A DNA stretch of 64,000 nt from Gordonia polyisoprenivorans NBRC 16320 = JCM 10675 (GTDB lineage Bacteria > Actinomycetota > Actinomycetes > Mycobacteriales > Mycobacteriaceae), in NCBI RefSeq assembly GCF_000241325.1, contig NZ_BAEI01000025.1, positions 62,001 to 126,000 on the forward strand, in the 5' to 3' direction. Every line of letters begins with the position of its first letter. Position 1 is the first letter of the stretch. A program made the translations under genes and the position numbers. Shown piece after piece: positions 10,801-18,603 of this stretch. The notes beneath the pieces are model-generated. The model was not told the origin of the DNA. It saw only the letters and a list, made by a program, of their open reading frames with translations, and did not search any database.

Positions 10801-11516
10801 TTGAGAATCTCGGCACCATTGATCGTGCCGCACTGGCGAAGGCTGTCAACAGTTGGCATGAAGACCCAAGCTTTGACCAGCGCATCGACGACGTGACATC
10901 AAGAGCGGCAGATGATCTGGCAGTCTGGGCCGACACCCAGACTTCTGTTATCGGCAGAAGATCAGCACTTGCACAATGGTCCGCCGGGGTTCAGACGGCT
11001 GTCGCCGCACCCTCCGCGCAGTCCGCCGCGTTTGCGAACGCACCAAAGGTAGTTGGTGATGCCGGCAAGTACGCCGCGAACGCGGCAAAGCTCCTCGGTC
11101 AGCGCAAATACCTCTATCCTGCCGCGAAAAAGCTGGGTGTTAATTTCAAGCCGTGGGGTGCGGTCAAGGCGAGCAAACGCTTCGCCAAAGCTGGTCCCAT
11201 CCTCATGGCGGTAGGCGCGGTTGCCGACGGTGTGGCCATGTACCAAGATCATTCGGCGCACAAAGCCTGGGCGAAGGAAAAGTCTGAGGCGCGGCGGCTC
11301 ATCGATCGGCAAGCACAAGAAATCGAGGACTCGATGATCACCGGGAGTAGCGGGCTCATCGACTCGGTCGCCCCAGTTGCCGAGCTGCTCTGCGAACTGC
11401 GCGAGCGTCTCGATGTCCTCACCGAGGCCACGGGCGTGCAAATCGACACCATGCGCTACCGACTGGATTCTGTTTCAGAAAGCATCGCAGCCGCACCTTA
11501 CGTCCGCCACGAGTGA
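7848..11516 (+). CDS. Dynamin-like protein with two GTPase domains
   Basis: 1222 aa with two complete P-loop GTPase domains. Domain 1 has G1 GRTGAGKST (82-90), threonines suited to G2 near 111, and G3 DTPG (126-129). Domain 2 has G1 GDYSAGKST (about 707-715), G3 DTPG (about 754) and a G4-like NRAD (about 814). Between them lies a helical region with a Gly/Ala-rich hydrophobic stretch (about 481-525), and a second hydrophobic stretch lies near 1110-1130; both could enter a membrane. This tandem layout is that of bacterial dynamin-like proteins, which tubulate or fuse membranes. I cannot name an exact family. A second GTPase gene follows 9 bp downstream. Codon use looks less GC-rich than in the genes from 13176 onward, as expected for an acquired island. 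Confidence 0.8.
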   Translation: MTEARSDDTKSSLIDAVAAATAAGAVALDELELESKALIRDLGESLTAPELTAHFDAYVRDSHLLLDRQREQLSTFNIAFFGRTGAGKSTLLSAFGQLDGSGVSPGVSDFTTDVIPVDWNGCRLWDTPGINGWGRTRRRADLEEAARKAVESADVVLLCFDTQSQQASEFTKVAQWVQAFGKPAIAVLNVRNRRWRHSAKVSRISERERHSRSVREHVNNIRTELARIGLGGAPVVAINTQRALFARAATPFQGQSAKDFDANRSEFGIAYLHDASNFEVLEDLLAASITSGGTELRLTSLYAGMRALRERLANQIINERNESATAIGLGERGLATLLRVLGYPDGPDRNALLGDSEPAFSQLEQIRGEFTEASEGSLARHSRGIITAALGAVRADSHRRAEKVTEKILNGAKLSSQQVRDAIFDAARIDAAEELAWKSYETFLQRQLDLVPGDHTKAGAEQQPTVSTQAVGRFSYRATRVVQAAAKGAGAAGAVLGFTPAGWGILAVGAAGDFAGGKLLLHAQGQQALTRAAAFRDARDTVNGYFDELDTRLREAVLRHSWATAGPVLRQHVEQTLRHQRVHSQSLTAESLVKGIAPARSSGPTADDVLARATSAVENARTFSRDAEVWLGEDWLLTGQPRNHIDPSTSLAVSQFDYGTGKSVGFLEEAWAPVDQTAVDLWLKRCAQFVHGSGDDSAIASPRVVILGDYSAGKSTLIRRLLFEAGEHIDQEIEIRASATTSGAREYQVGRYRLIDTPGLQSGSSAHDLTARESLSGASLVVVVLQVNLLIGDAELIRTLIDGGHNSPSRRSRTLFVINRADELGVDPVAAPSDFVNLREQKAAELISTLASQGVEIDRGQIHIVAADPYGIVGGDRTATRESFSAHREWDGVQALIDMFTHATDAEVLTGTLLGQADATMSSLLAYRDLLTADSDALSDENTRRTDDLSAVANGLGDLRVLLDEVRENLRRAINEGADVARQDIENLGTIDRAALAKAVNSWHEDPSFDQRIDDVTSRAADDLAVWADTQTSVIGRRSALAQWSAGVQTAVAAPSAQSAAFANAPKVVGDAGKYAANAAKLLGQRKYLYPAAKKLGVNFKPWGAVKASKRFAKAGPILMAVGAVADGVAMYQDHSAHKAWAKEKSEARRLIDRQAQEIEDSMITGSSGLIDSVAPVAELLCELRERLDVLTEATGVQIDTMRYRLDSVSESIAAAPYVRHE

Positions 11517-11525
11517 AAGCCGACA

Positions 11526-13103
11526 ATGACCACCATCAACAGTGCTGAGCAATGGGTTCTTTCGTCATCAGACGCCGAGAGCGTGGCCAAGTGTCGCGAG
11601 GGTCTTGCCGAGTTCACGAGACAGTCCAAGCCCATCGTCACTGTCCTCGGGTCATACGACACGGGCAAGAGTAGTCTCATTCGACGGATTCTCGTCGATA
11701 GTGGCGTCAGCGTTCCCGAGTGGTTGACCATTAGTGCGCGCCACGAAACGTTTGCGGTCAATCAGATTGACTGCGGGGGCTACATTGTGCGGGACACACC
11801 CGGTCTGGCCATCGGTGCAGATGATGCCCGCGCCACCTCCAACACGTCTGATGCGTTCGATGCGGTCACCACTACGGATATCGCAGTCATCACGGTCTCT
11901 CCTCAATTGGCGACGGGCGAACGCGACGCCCTCCTCGATCTCATCAGTGTGGGATGGGCACCGGGGACGCTGTGGTTCGTGATCGGCAGATTCGACGAAG
12001 CTGGAGTGCCTTTCGACTCGGATCCCGACGGGTACCGCGGTGCCGCGGAACGCAAGACCCGCGAGCTTCGGGATTCCCTGAAACTGGATCCTGGTGTTCC
12101 GGTGTTCGTCGTGTCCCAGGACTTTGAGCAGATCGGTGGACCTGATCGAGATCTCGATTCAGACACCTGGGAGGAGTCCAGGGAGTGGGACGGTATGGCT
12201 TCCCTGGAGGACGCTCTGACGTCAATAACACAGGACCGACGTGATTTCTTGAGAGACGCTGCGGTCAAACGGTTCTGGGCAATCGCTGCCAAGCAGGTGG
12301 CCCAGGGTCTCGCAGGTGAGCGCCAAGATCTCAAGACACTGGAAGGCGTAGCGGACCGGGCCGCAAAGCAATTGGAACTCTGGGACGATCAACTCAACAC
12401 GCTCAGCAGAGCAGCGGCGAGTGCGCTCGACAGCGAGATCGATCAGGAGTCTGCGCGCCTGACGAAGCTCCAATCAGATCTGGCATCCGTCACCACGGCT
12501 CTCACTCAGGTCCTGGACCGGTGGCACGCGAAACAGACCCAGAGCCTCGATCTGTTGCTGCAGGATGTCGACTTCGCCCAGACAACCGAGAAGGCCAGCC
12601 CCGATTGGCAAGATCTGTCCGACATTCTGCAACAAGCAACGGTCGGCGCCACCGCTGCGGCGCAGGGTCCTGACCCGATCTTCTCCAAGGTCACCGGACG
12701 ACTGGGACCGGTGATTGTCGGTGCTCTGACCGATTACGCGAAGCTGAGCCGCCAGAAGACCTTGAAGGCGCGCGGTTCCGCTTTGCCCGCGGACACAGAG
12801 TGGTCCGCTCCCAAGTACGCTGCCGCCGCAGCGGCTGGACTACCGCTGTTGCAGGAAGTAGCCGGCTTCGTCGATGACGAGCGTGCGAAGGCGGCCGCGA
12901 AAGCGCAGTATGCGGCTCAGCTCTCGCAATATGCACAGCTCACCAAACAGAAGGCTGATGAGCAGTGGGCCATCACAATCGACCACGCACGCAACAGAGT
13001 GCAGGAGGCTTTCGGAGAACAGGCCGGCACCTTACCGGTCATCACCGACCGCATCGCCCAGATCGACAGTGCGCTGCAGCAGATCGGAGAGTGGGGCCGG
13101 TAG
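11526..13103 (+). CDS. Dynamin-like GTPase, partner of the double-GTPase protein
   Basis: 525 aa. One N-terminal GTPase domain: G1 GSYDTGKSS (42-50), G3 DTPGL (about 90-94), and GRFDE (about 152) where N/TKxD would be expected, so the base-specificity motif is degenerate. Residues about 255-345 form long heptad-like helices typical of a dynamin stalk. A short Ala-rich hydrophobic patch (AAAAAGLPLLQEVAGF, about 435-450) could touch lipid, and the end is again helical. It starts 9 bp after the larger GTPase gene and surely shares its mRNA. Bacterial dynamin-like proteins often work as pairs of unequal paralogues, which fits this arrangement. It is the last gene of the defence island; backbone genes follow on the opposite strand. 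Confidence 0.75.
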   Translation: MTTINSAEQWVLSSSDAESVAKCREGLAEFTRQSKPIVTVLGSYDTGKSSLIRRILVDSGVSVPEWLTISARHETFAVNQIDCGGYIVRDTPGLAIGADDARATSNTSDAFDAVTTTDIAVITVSPQLATGERDALLDLISVGWAPGTLWFVIGRFDEAGVPFDSDPDGYRGAAERKTRELRDSLKLDPGVPVFVVSQDFEQIGGPDRDLDSDTWEESREWDGMASLEDALTSITQDRRDFLRDAAVKRFWAIAAKQVAQGLAGERQDLKTLEGVADRAAKQLELWDDQLNTLSRAAASALDSEIDQESARLTKLQSDLASVTTALTQVLDRWHAKQTQSLDLLLQDVDFAQTTEKASPDWQDLSDILQQATVGATAAAQGPDPIFSKVTGRLGPVIVGALTDYAKLSRQKTLKARGSALPADTEWSAPKYAAAAAAGLPLLQEVAGFVDDERAKAAAKAQYAAQLSQYAQLTKQKADEQWAITIDHARNRVQEAFGEQAGTLPVITDRIAQIDSALQQIGEWGR

Positions 13104-13175
13104 GCCGGGGCGATCAGCGACCAGACGTCGACGTCCGCCCTCGCCCAAAGCCCCGGCGCTAGAGCGGATTCGGCG

Positions 13176-13739
13176 CTATGCACCACCGGCGTCGAGCCGG
13201 CTCGTCACACGTTCGCGTACGGCGCGAAAGTACGGTGCGCGGTGCGGGTGGGCGCGATGATGCGGCGAGTCCGGGCCGTGCCGGTCCAGCATGTCGCGCA
13301 TCCGGTCCTCGACGTCCATCACGGCGTGGCCGGTCGGGCTGGAGGTCTGGTCGGCCAGCGTCAGCGCGTCGGTCACCTCGTCCTCGACGAAGGTGAAGTC
13401 GCTCAGTGCTTCGTCGATGCCGCGTTCGGCCGCGATGTAGCGCGCGCCGGAATGGTGGGCGACGAGAGCGCACACCTCTTCGGGCCAGCCCCGCGCGCGG
13501 AGATACCGTGCGCCGTCGACGGGATGAAAGCCGGTGTCGCGCAGTGCGGGAACGTAGCCGATGTCGTGGAGCCAGGCGGCGGCGATCAACGCATCGCGCC
13601 GTCGCGGATCAACGGTTTGGGCATACCGGGTGGCCTGCGCGGCCACGCGGGTCACGTGGCGGAGCCGGTTCGGATCAGAGGCCAGGAGTCGTGCTGCGAG
13701 TTCTCGCGCCGCGTCCGTGAGCGCGTTCTCGTCGTCCAC
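13176..13739 (-). CDS. HD-domain metal-dependent phosphohydrolase-like protein
   Basis: 187 aa. The HD-domain pattern is present: H28 in LRHVTRVA, the HD pair in AAWLHDIGY (about 57-58), a second His pair in VAHHSG (about 89-90) and a distal Asp in LTLADQTS (about 128). These residues bind the divalent metals of HD phosphohydrolases; the substrate is unknown. The GTG start at 13739 is chosen because GGAGGAGAGG lies directly upstream. It is divergent from the amine oxidase gene at 13821 and marks the first gene right of the defence island. Confidence 0.75.
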   Translation of the reverse strand: MDDENALTDAARELAARLLASDPNRLRHVTRVAAQATRYAQTVDPRRRDALIAAAWLHDIGYVPALRDTGFHPVDGARYLRARGWPEEVCALVAHHSGARYIAAERGIDEALSDFTFVEDEVTDALTLADQTSSPTGHAVMDVEDRMRDMLDRHGPDSPHHRAHPHRAPYFRAVRERVTSRLDAGGA

Positions 13740-13820
13740 AACCTCTCCTCCGCGTCCCCCGACGGCCCGGCACGTGTGATTGTGCCACGACGCCCCACAC
13801 CGGACGATAACGTCTGTCAG

Positions 13821-15161
13821 ATGTCACGACCGTCGCCACACACCGTCGTCGTCGGAGCCGGCGTCGCCGGGTTGACCACCGCCAGGTTGTTGCACAGGTA
13901 CGGCCACAGCGTCGTCGTGCTGGAGGCCCGCGACCGGATCGGTGGCCGCACCCACACCGACCGCTCCGACGGATATGTCACCGATCGGGGTGCCTCGTGG
14001 ATTCACGGCATCGACGACGCCCCGTTGTTCGACGCCGCCCGCGCGTTCGGTATGCGGACCGTCGAGTTCACCGTGGGCAGTTATCAGCCACTGAGTCGGC
14101 CGACCGCCTACTACGGCCCCGACGGTTCCCGGCTGAGCGACGCACAGATCGCCGCGTTCGTCGAGGACATACAGACCGTCGACGCGCTGCTGTCGGACGC
14201 CATCGGCTCGGCCGGTCCGGGGCGCTCCTACTGCGACGCCGTGGAGGACACCTTGGCCGGGCTCGACTGGACGCCCGGCCGCGCCGAGCGGGTGCGGGAG
14301 TTCTTGGCGCACCGCACCGAGGAGCAGTACGGCGTGGAGAGTGGCGAGCTCGATGCCCACGGTCTCGACGACGACGAGACCCTCGGCGACGAGGTGGTCT
14401 TTCCCGACGGCTACGACCGACTGGCGTCGGCGCTGGCGCAGGGGCTCGACGTGCGGTTGGGCCACATCGTGACGCGGGTCCGGTGGTCGGCGGAGGGTGT
14501 CGTCGTGGCATCCGATGCCGGGGAGTTCGCCGCCGATCACGTCGTGTTGACCGTGCCGGTGGGGGTGCTGAAGTCGGGTGATCTGACCGTCGATCCACCG
14601 CTGCCCGAACCACTCGCCGGTGCGCTCGACCGGCTGGAGATGAACGATTTCGAGAAGATCTTCCTACGCTTCGAGCACCGATTCTGGGATGACGGTGTGT
14701 ACGCGGTCCGGCGGCAGGGGCCGGCCGGTCGCTGGTGGCATTCGTTCTACGACCTGTCCGCATTGCACGGCACGCCCACGCTGCTGACCTTTGCCGCCGC
14801 CGACTGCGCCCGCGCGATCTGCGGCTGGTCGGACCGTCGGATCGCCGATTCGGTGCTCGACGCACTGCGCGAGATCTACGGCGATGCCGTGAGCACACCG
14901 ATCCGTGTCGACGTCACCCGGTGGCGCGACGACCCGTTCGCGCGGGGATCGTATGCGTATATGACCGTCGGCTCGACGACCGCCGACCACGACGTGCTCG
15001 CCACCCCGGTCGGCGACGGCGTGCTCCACATCGCCGGTGAGGCCACGTGGACCGACGACCCGGCGACGGTGACCGCAGCGCTGATGTCGGGGCATCGGGC
15101 GGTGGGCAACATCCTCGGCCATCCGGTGCCGCTCGAGGAGTTGTGGCAGAAGGGCACGTGA
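13821..15161 (+). CDS. Flavin-dependent amine oxidase
   Basis: 446 aa FAD enzyme of the amine oxidase family. The N-terminus carries the dinucleotide motif VVVGAGVAGLTTARLL and the acidic strand end VVLEARDRIGGRTHT; the flavin-contact motif RGASWIHG follows near residue 55. The C-terminus has GSYAYMTVG and HIAGEAT, where FAD is closed in. Such enzymes oxidise primary amines or polyamines to aldehydes with release of peroxide; the specific substrate cannot be read from the sequence. The ATG at 13821 is chosen because it puts the Rossmann motif about 6 residues from the start; the open frame upstream of it is antisense to the HD gene. Confidence 0.85.
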   Translation: MSRPSPHTVVVGAGVAGLTTARLLHRYGHSVVVLEARDRIGGRTHTDRSDGYVTDRGASWIHGIDDAPLFDAARAFGMRTVEFTVGSYQPLSRPTAYYGPDGSRLSDAQIAAFVEDIQTVDALLSDAIGSAGPGRSYCDAVEDTLAGLDWTPGRAERVREFLAHRTEEQYGVESGELDAHGLDDDETLGDEVVFPDGYDRLASALAQGLDVRLGHIVTRVRWSAEGVVVASDAGEFAADHVVLTVPVGVLKSGDLTVDPPLPEPLAGALDRLEMNDFEKIFLRFEHRFWDDGVYAVRRQGPAGRWWHSFYDLSALHGTPTLLTFAAADCARAICGWSDRRIADSVLDALREIYGDAVSTPIRVDVTRWRDDPFARGSYAYMTVGSTTADHDVLATPVGDGVLHIAGEATWTDDPATVTAALMSGHRAVGNILGHPVPLEELWQKGT

Positions 15162-15239
15162 CCTCCTGGCCGAATCACCCAGCAAGGTCGCGTGAATCTA
15201 CTCATGGCGCCACCGGGACCGGTTGCGATCGTTGTCGGC

Positions 15240-15533
15240 ATGGCAACCTCAGAGATTCCCCAGAACCCCACCACCGCAGCGTTCTTCCTCCAGGCAGCGA
15301 TCGCCTTCGGCGTCAGCCTCGCGACCGCCGTCGTCGGCGTCTTCTATCTGCCGATCGACGCCTGGCAGCGCGGTTTTCTCGCAATCACCTTGCTGTTCCT
15401 CACATCCAGTACGTTCACCCTCGCCAAGGTGGTGCGCGACCGGCAGGAGCAGACGTCGGTGCGGGCACGACTCGACGAGGCGAGGGTGGACAAGTTGATC
15501 GCCGAACACGATCCCTTCAGCAAGGTTTCATGA
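15240..15533 (+). CDS. YiaA/YiaB-type two-helix membrane protein
   Basis: 97 aa if it starts at 15240; an in-frame ATG at 15192 would add 16 residues. Two transmembrane helices (about 13-35 and 42-62) are joined by a short turn, which is the yiaA/B two-helix domain seen in small inner-membrane proteins of unknown role. The C-terminal tail is charged (RDRQEQTSVRARLDEARVDK) and likely cytoplasmic. Neither start has a strong ribosome-binding site. Confidence 0.7.
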   Translation: MATSEIPQNPTTAAFFLQAAIAFGVSLATAVVGVFYLPIDAWQRGFLAITLLFLTSSTFTLAKVVRDRQEQTSVRARLDEARVDKLIAEHDPFSKVS

Positions 15534-15565
15534 TTCGGGTCTCGGAGTTCGGGGCGCGGGCTCGG

Positions 15566-15721
15566 TCAGAAGTAGTGGGCGCGTCCGCCCACCGCACGGC
15601 CGGTGGCACCGAGGATCGCGAGGATCAGACCGATCACCACCAGGATGATGCCGATGGTCCATAGGATCGGGATACCGAAGATGAGTCCGAGGATCAGACA
15701 GATGGCGCCGAGGATGATCAT
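15566..15721 (-). CDS. Small hydrophobic membrane protein (DUF6131-like)
   Basis: 51 aa, almost entirely hydrophobic: two membrane helices rich in Ile, Leu and Gly, ending in a short GRAVGGRAHYF tail. The ATG at 15721 is preceded by GAGAGG at proper spacing. Proteins of this size and composition (DUF6131-like) are common in actinobacteria and have no known function. It is convergent with the YiaA/B gene (32 bp apart). Confidence 0.65.
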   Translation of the reverse strand: MIILGAICLILGLIFGIPILWTIGIILVVIGLILAILGATGRAVGGRAHYF

Positions 15722-15821
15722 GAGAAGCCTCTCGAGATGACGCGGATGAGGACTGCTCGGCGCTGCTGCAAGCACCTTCCACCCTAGACCTCCCGCACCC
15801 CGACGTATACGGAGTCAGCAG

Positions 15822-16634
15822 ATGATCGACAAGAATCCGGCCGACGCGGTACGGCAGGCGACCGGGCGCGGCGAGTTCGAGGCCCTGGCCCGCGCCGGTC
15901 ACGTGGTGAGCGGGTTGTTGCATCTGTTGATCGCCTACATCGTCGTTCGACTTGCCTTCGGCGATCCGGGAAACGCCGATCAGTCCGGTGCGTTGGGTTT
16001 GTTCGCGTCGTCGACGGGTGGGCGAATGGCGTTGTGGGCTGCGGTCGTCGCCTTCGTCGCGATGGCGTTGTGGCGCATCGCCGAAACGATCATCGGACCG
16101 CATCCGGCCAACCCGAAGCCCGGTGAGGACGACGGCTGGCTCGATCGCGCCAAGGCCGCATCCCTGGCCGTGGTCTATCTCGGATTTGCTTGGTCAGCAG
16201 CGCAATTCGCGTCAGGCCATGGACAGTCCAGTGGCAGCCAGAACGCCGGGATGAGCGCCAGGCTGATGGAATCGGTTGCCGGCAAAGGACTTCTGATCAT
16301 CGTCGGACTCGTCATCATCGGCGTCGGTATCTATCACATCTACAAGGGCGTCACGAAGTCGTTCCTTGACGACCTCACCATCGACGACAACCCGGCGCTC
16401 ACGGTGACCGGCGTCGTCGGTTATGCGGCCAAGGGACTTGTGCTCGCCGGCGCCGGCGTGCTGGTGATCATCGCGGCGGCGACGGCCGACCCGGCCAAGG
16501 CCACCGGTATCGACGGTGCGGTCAAGACGGTCGCGGGATGGCCGGCCGGCCAGGTTCTGCTCGTCCTGGCCGGTCTCGGGTTGGCGGCCTACGGCATCTA
16601 CTGCTTCGTGATGGCGCGTTTCGCGCGGATGTGA
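15822..16634 (+). CDS. DUF1206 integral membrane protein
   Basis: 270 aa with six predicted membrane helices arranged as three repeated pairs, each repeat starting with a segment like ARAGHVVSGLLHLLIAY or GYAAKGLVLAGAGVLVI. That is the DUF1206 layout, a family of unknown function in actinobacteria and cyanobacteria. The last six codons and the TGA stop lie in the first unit of a 23-bp tandem repeat that continues twice more past the stop, so the gene end has been locally amplified. Confidence 0.8.
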   Translation: MIDKNPADAVRQATGRGEFEALARAGHVVSGLLHLLIAYIVVRLAFGDPGNADQSGALGLFASSTGGRMALWAAVVAFVAMALWRIAETIIGPHPANPKPGEDDGWLDRAKAASLAVVYLGFAWSAAQFASGHGQSSGSQNAGMSARLMESVAGKGLLIIVGLVIIGVGIYHIYKGVTKSFLDDLTIDDNPALTVTGVVGYAAKGLVLAGAGVLVIIAAATADPAKATGIDGAVKTVAGWPAGQVLLVLAGLGLAAYGIYCFVMARFARM

Positions 16635-16684
16635 CAGTGCGTTTCACGCGGAGGTGACAGTGCGTTTCGCGCGGATGTGACAGT
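16616..16684. repeat. Three-copy 23-bp tandem repeat across the stop of the DUF1206 gene
   Basis: Units at 16616-16638, 16639-16661 and 16662-16684. Each unit reads GCGTTTC(G/A)CGCGGA(T/G) followed by GTGACAGT. Units 1 and 3 are identical and unit 2 differs at two bases. Unit 1 encodes the end of the protein with the TGA; the extra copies lie between this gene and the convergent LysR gene. Confidence 0.9.
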
Positions 16685-16693
16685 GCGGCTTGA

Positions 16694-17551
16694 TCACGTC
16701 GAATAGAGGCGTGTGGTCGTGGTGATCAGGTCACCGAGCGCTGCCGGCTCGTGATCGAGCCACCACGCCAGCCGGACCGCGATCCGTGGGCCGTCCTTGA
16801 CGGGGCGGTAAGTGATGTCACCGCGCGCGTGGTGATGAGCCGTGGATTCGGCCGTGGTGCCGACGCCGCGGCCGGCGGCGATGGCGTCGAGCCAGCCCTC
16901 GACGTCGTGGATCTCGACGACCTCGGGTGAGCGTGCCGTCCCGGCCCACAGTTCGCGGTGGGTGGTGCCCGACCGGGTGTCGACGAGTACCGGGCGGGTG
17001 GCTACCTCGGCCATCGTCAGACTGCGTCGGCGCGCCCACTGCGGGTCGTCGGTGGCGAAGGCCACCAGCCGCCGTTCGAGGCCGACGATCGCCGATCCGA
17101 ACCGCTTCTCGTCGACGGGAACCCGGACGATGGCCACGTCGCAGAGCCCGTCGGCGAGTCCGCCGGTTGCCGAATTGTGTCGCACGAGTTCGAGTTCGGT
17201 GTTCTCGTGCTGTCGGGCCCACTCGCGTTGCAGCGTCGTGGTGTGCTTTCCCAATGCGGCCCAGGCATATCCGAGCCGGAGAATGGCGTGGCGGCTGTCG
17301 AGGAACTGGGTGAATCGTTGTGCCTCGGCGAGTACTCGACGGGCGTGCGGCAGCACCTGTCGGCCGGTGCTGGTGAGTTCGCATCCGCGGGGAATCCTGC
17401 GCAACAGCGTCTCACCCACCGAACGTTCGAGGGAGGCGATGGTTCGCGATACCGCGGCCTGTGAGACGTACAGGCGCTCAGCCGCCTCGGTGAACGATCC
17501 GGCATCGGCAGCGGTGACGAAGAAACGAAGTTCACGCAGGTCCCACTCCAT
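16694..17551 (-). CDS. LysR-family transcriptional regulator (left copy)
   Basis: 285 aa. The N-terminal winged helix (about 4-63) has the LysR pattern FFVTAADAGSFTEAAERLYVSQAAVSRTIASLE, and the rest is a periplasmic-binding-protein-like effector domain. The ATG at 17551 is preferred over the TTG two codons upstream because LysR proteins begin a few residues before the first helix. It is divergent from an EamA exporter 74 bp away, the usual arrangement for a regulator and its target. It is not closely similar to the right-hand LysR at 19358. Confidence 0.85.
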   Translation of the reverse strand: MEWDLRELRFFVTAADAGSFTEAAERLYVSQAAVSRTIASLERSVGETLLRRIPRGCELTSTGRQVLPHARRVLAEAQRFTQFLDSRHAILRLGYAWAALGKHTTTLQREWARQHENTELELVRHNSATGGLADGLCDVAIVRVPVDEKRFGSAIVGLERRLVAFATDDPQWARRRSLTMAEVATRPVLVDTRSGTTHRELWAGTARSPEVVEIHDVEGWLDAIAAGRGVGTTAESTAHHHARGDITYRPVKDGPRIAVRLAWWLDHEPAALGDLITTTTRLYST

Positions 17552-17591
17552 GACCAAAGCGTATACCTACGTCAATATATGCACTGGTCAT

Positions 17592-17622
17592 CGGTATCGG
17601 CCACTCATACCGTCAAGGTATG
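17592..17622. promoter_or_regulatory. Candidate LysR operator between regulator and exporter
   Basis: Two overlapping inverted repeats: CGGTAT-N9-ATACCG (17592-17612) and CATACC-GTCAA-GGTATG (17606-17622). They share the ATACC half-site and the second runs up to the exporter start codon. This is a plausible binding and repression site for the divergent LysR protein. Confidence 0.5.
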
Positions 17623-17625
17623 CAC

Positions 17626-18603
17626 ATGTCTCGTCAGACGCGCGGCATCGGACTCGTCCTGGGCAGCGCAGCATCCAATCAGACCGGAGCCGCCCTGGGC
17701 GCCATGGCCTTTCCGACGCTGACCCCGGTCGGGGTGGTCGCCGTGCGGCAGATCGTCACCGCCGTTGCCCTCATGGCAACGATCCGTCCGCGGGTCCGCG
17801 GGCTGACCCGCCGACAATGGCTGCCGATCATCGGTCTGGCCGTAGTGTTCGGGGTGATGAATCTCGGCCTGTATTCGGCGGTCGACCGTATCGGGCTCGG
17901 TCTGGCGGTGACGCTGGAATTCCTCGGGCCGCTCACCATCGCGGTGTGCGGAGCACGCGGCACGGTGTCGGTCGGGTGTGCACTGACCGCGGCACTCGGC
18001 GTGGTGACACTGACCCGCCCCGGCCCGACGACCGACTACGTCGGGATCGGGTTCGCGCTGATCGCCGCGCTCTCATGGGCGTGTTACATCCTGCTCAATC
18101 GCTCGGTGGGCCGTCTGGTGCCCGGAGTGCAGGGCAGCGCCCTGGCCGGTCTCGTCGCCGCGGGTGTGTGGATGCCCATCGCCATCGGTTGGCTGCTCAC
18201 CCACCGGCCCACCGTCACCGCGCTGGTTCTCGCGGGACTGTGCGGCGTGCTGTCGTCGATCGTGCCGTACGTGACGGACCTGACTGCGCTGCGCTGGATT
18301 CCCGCGCACCTGTTCGGGACTCTGACGAGCATCAACCCGGTGTGGGCCGCACTGATCGGCGTGATCGTGCTCGGTCAACGACTCGGGGGCCTCGAGTGGA
18401 TCGGGATCGGGCTCATCGTCGTGAGCAACGCGGCCGCGCTTGTCGCCCACCGTGGTGCCGATGCTGGCGATGATCACCAGGACGATCGCCGTCAGCCGCA
18501 GGGCACCGGCCGCCTGTCCGAGCAGCACCCAGCCGGCGATGGTGGCGACGATCGGTTCGAGGCTGAGCAGCACTCCGAACACGTGCCGCGGCAGACGGCG
18601 TAG
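17626..18603 (+). CDS. EamA-family exporter with antisense-derived C-terminal tail (left copy)
   Basis: 325 aa from the ATG at 17626 (AAGG about 8 nt upstream; an ATG two codons earlier is also possible). Ten membrane helices in two EamA repeats form a drug/metabolite transporter of the RhtA/YddG kind, which exports amino acids or similar small molecules. The conserved domain ends after the tenth helix (GLIVVSNAAALVAHR, about nt 18460). The last roughly 47 residues are hydrophilic (GDDHQDDRRQPQGTG and onward) and are only the antisense of the convergent exporter. The normal stop has been lost, so the two genes overlap tail to tail by 531 bp. Confidence 0.75.
   Translation: MSRQTRGIGLVLGSAASNQTGAALGAMAFPTLTPVGVVAVRQIVTAVALMATIRPRVRGLTRRQWLPIIGLAVVFGVMNLGLYSAVDRIGLGLAVTLEFLGPLTIAVCGARGTVSVGCALTAALGVVTLTRPGPTTDYVGIGFALIAALSWACYILLNRSVGRLVPGVQGSALAGLVAAGVWMPIAIGWLLTHRPTVTALVLAGLCGVLSSIVPYVTDLTALRWIPAHLFGTLTSINPVWAALIGVIVLGQRLGGLEWIGIGLIVVSNAAALVAHRGADAGDDHQDDRRQPQGTGRLSEQHPAGDGGDDRFEAEQHSEHVPRQTA

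Noticed and set aside
13242-13820. 193-codon N-terminal extension of the amine oxidase frame
   Set aside because: It is antisense to the HD-domain gene and precedes the Rossmann motif by far too much; the ATG at 13821 fits the family.
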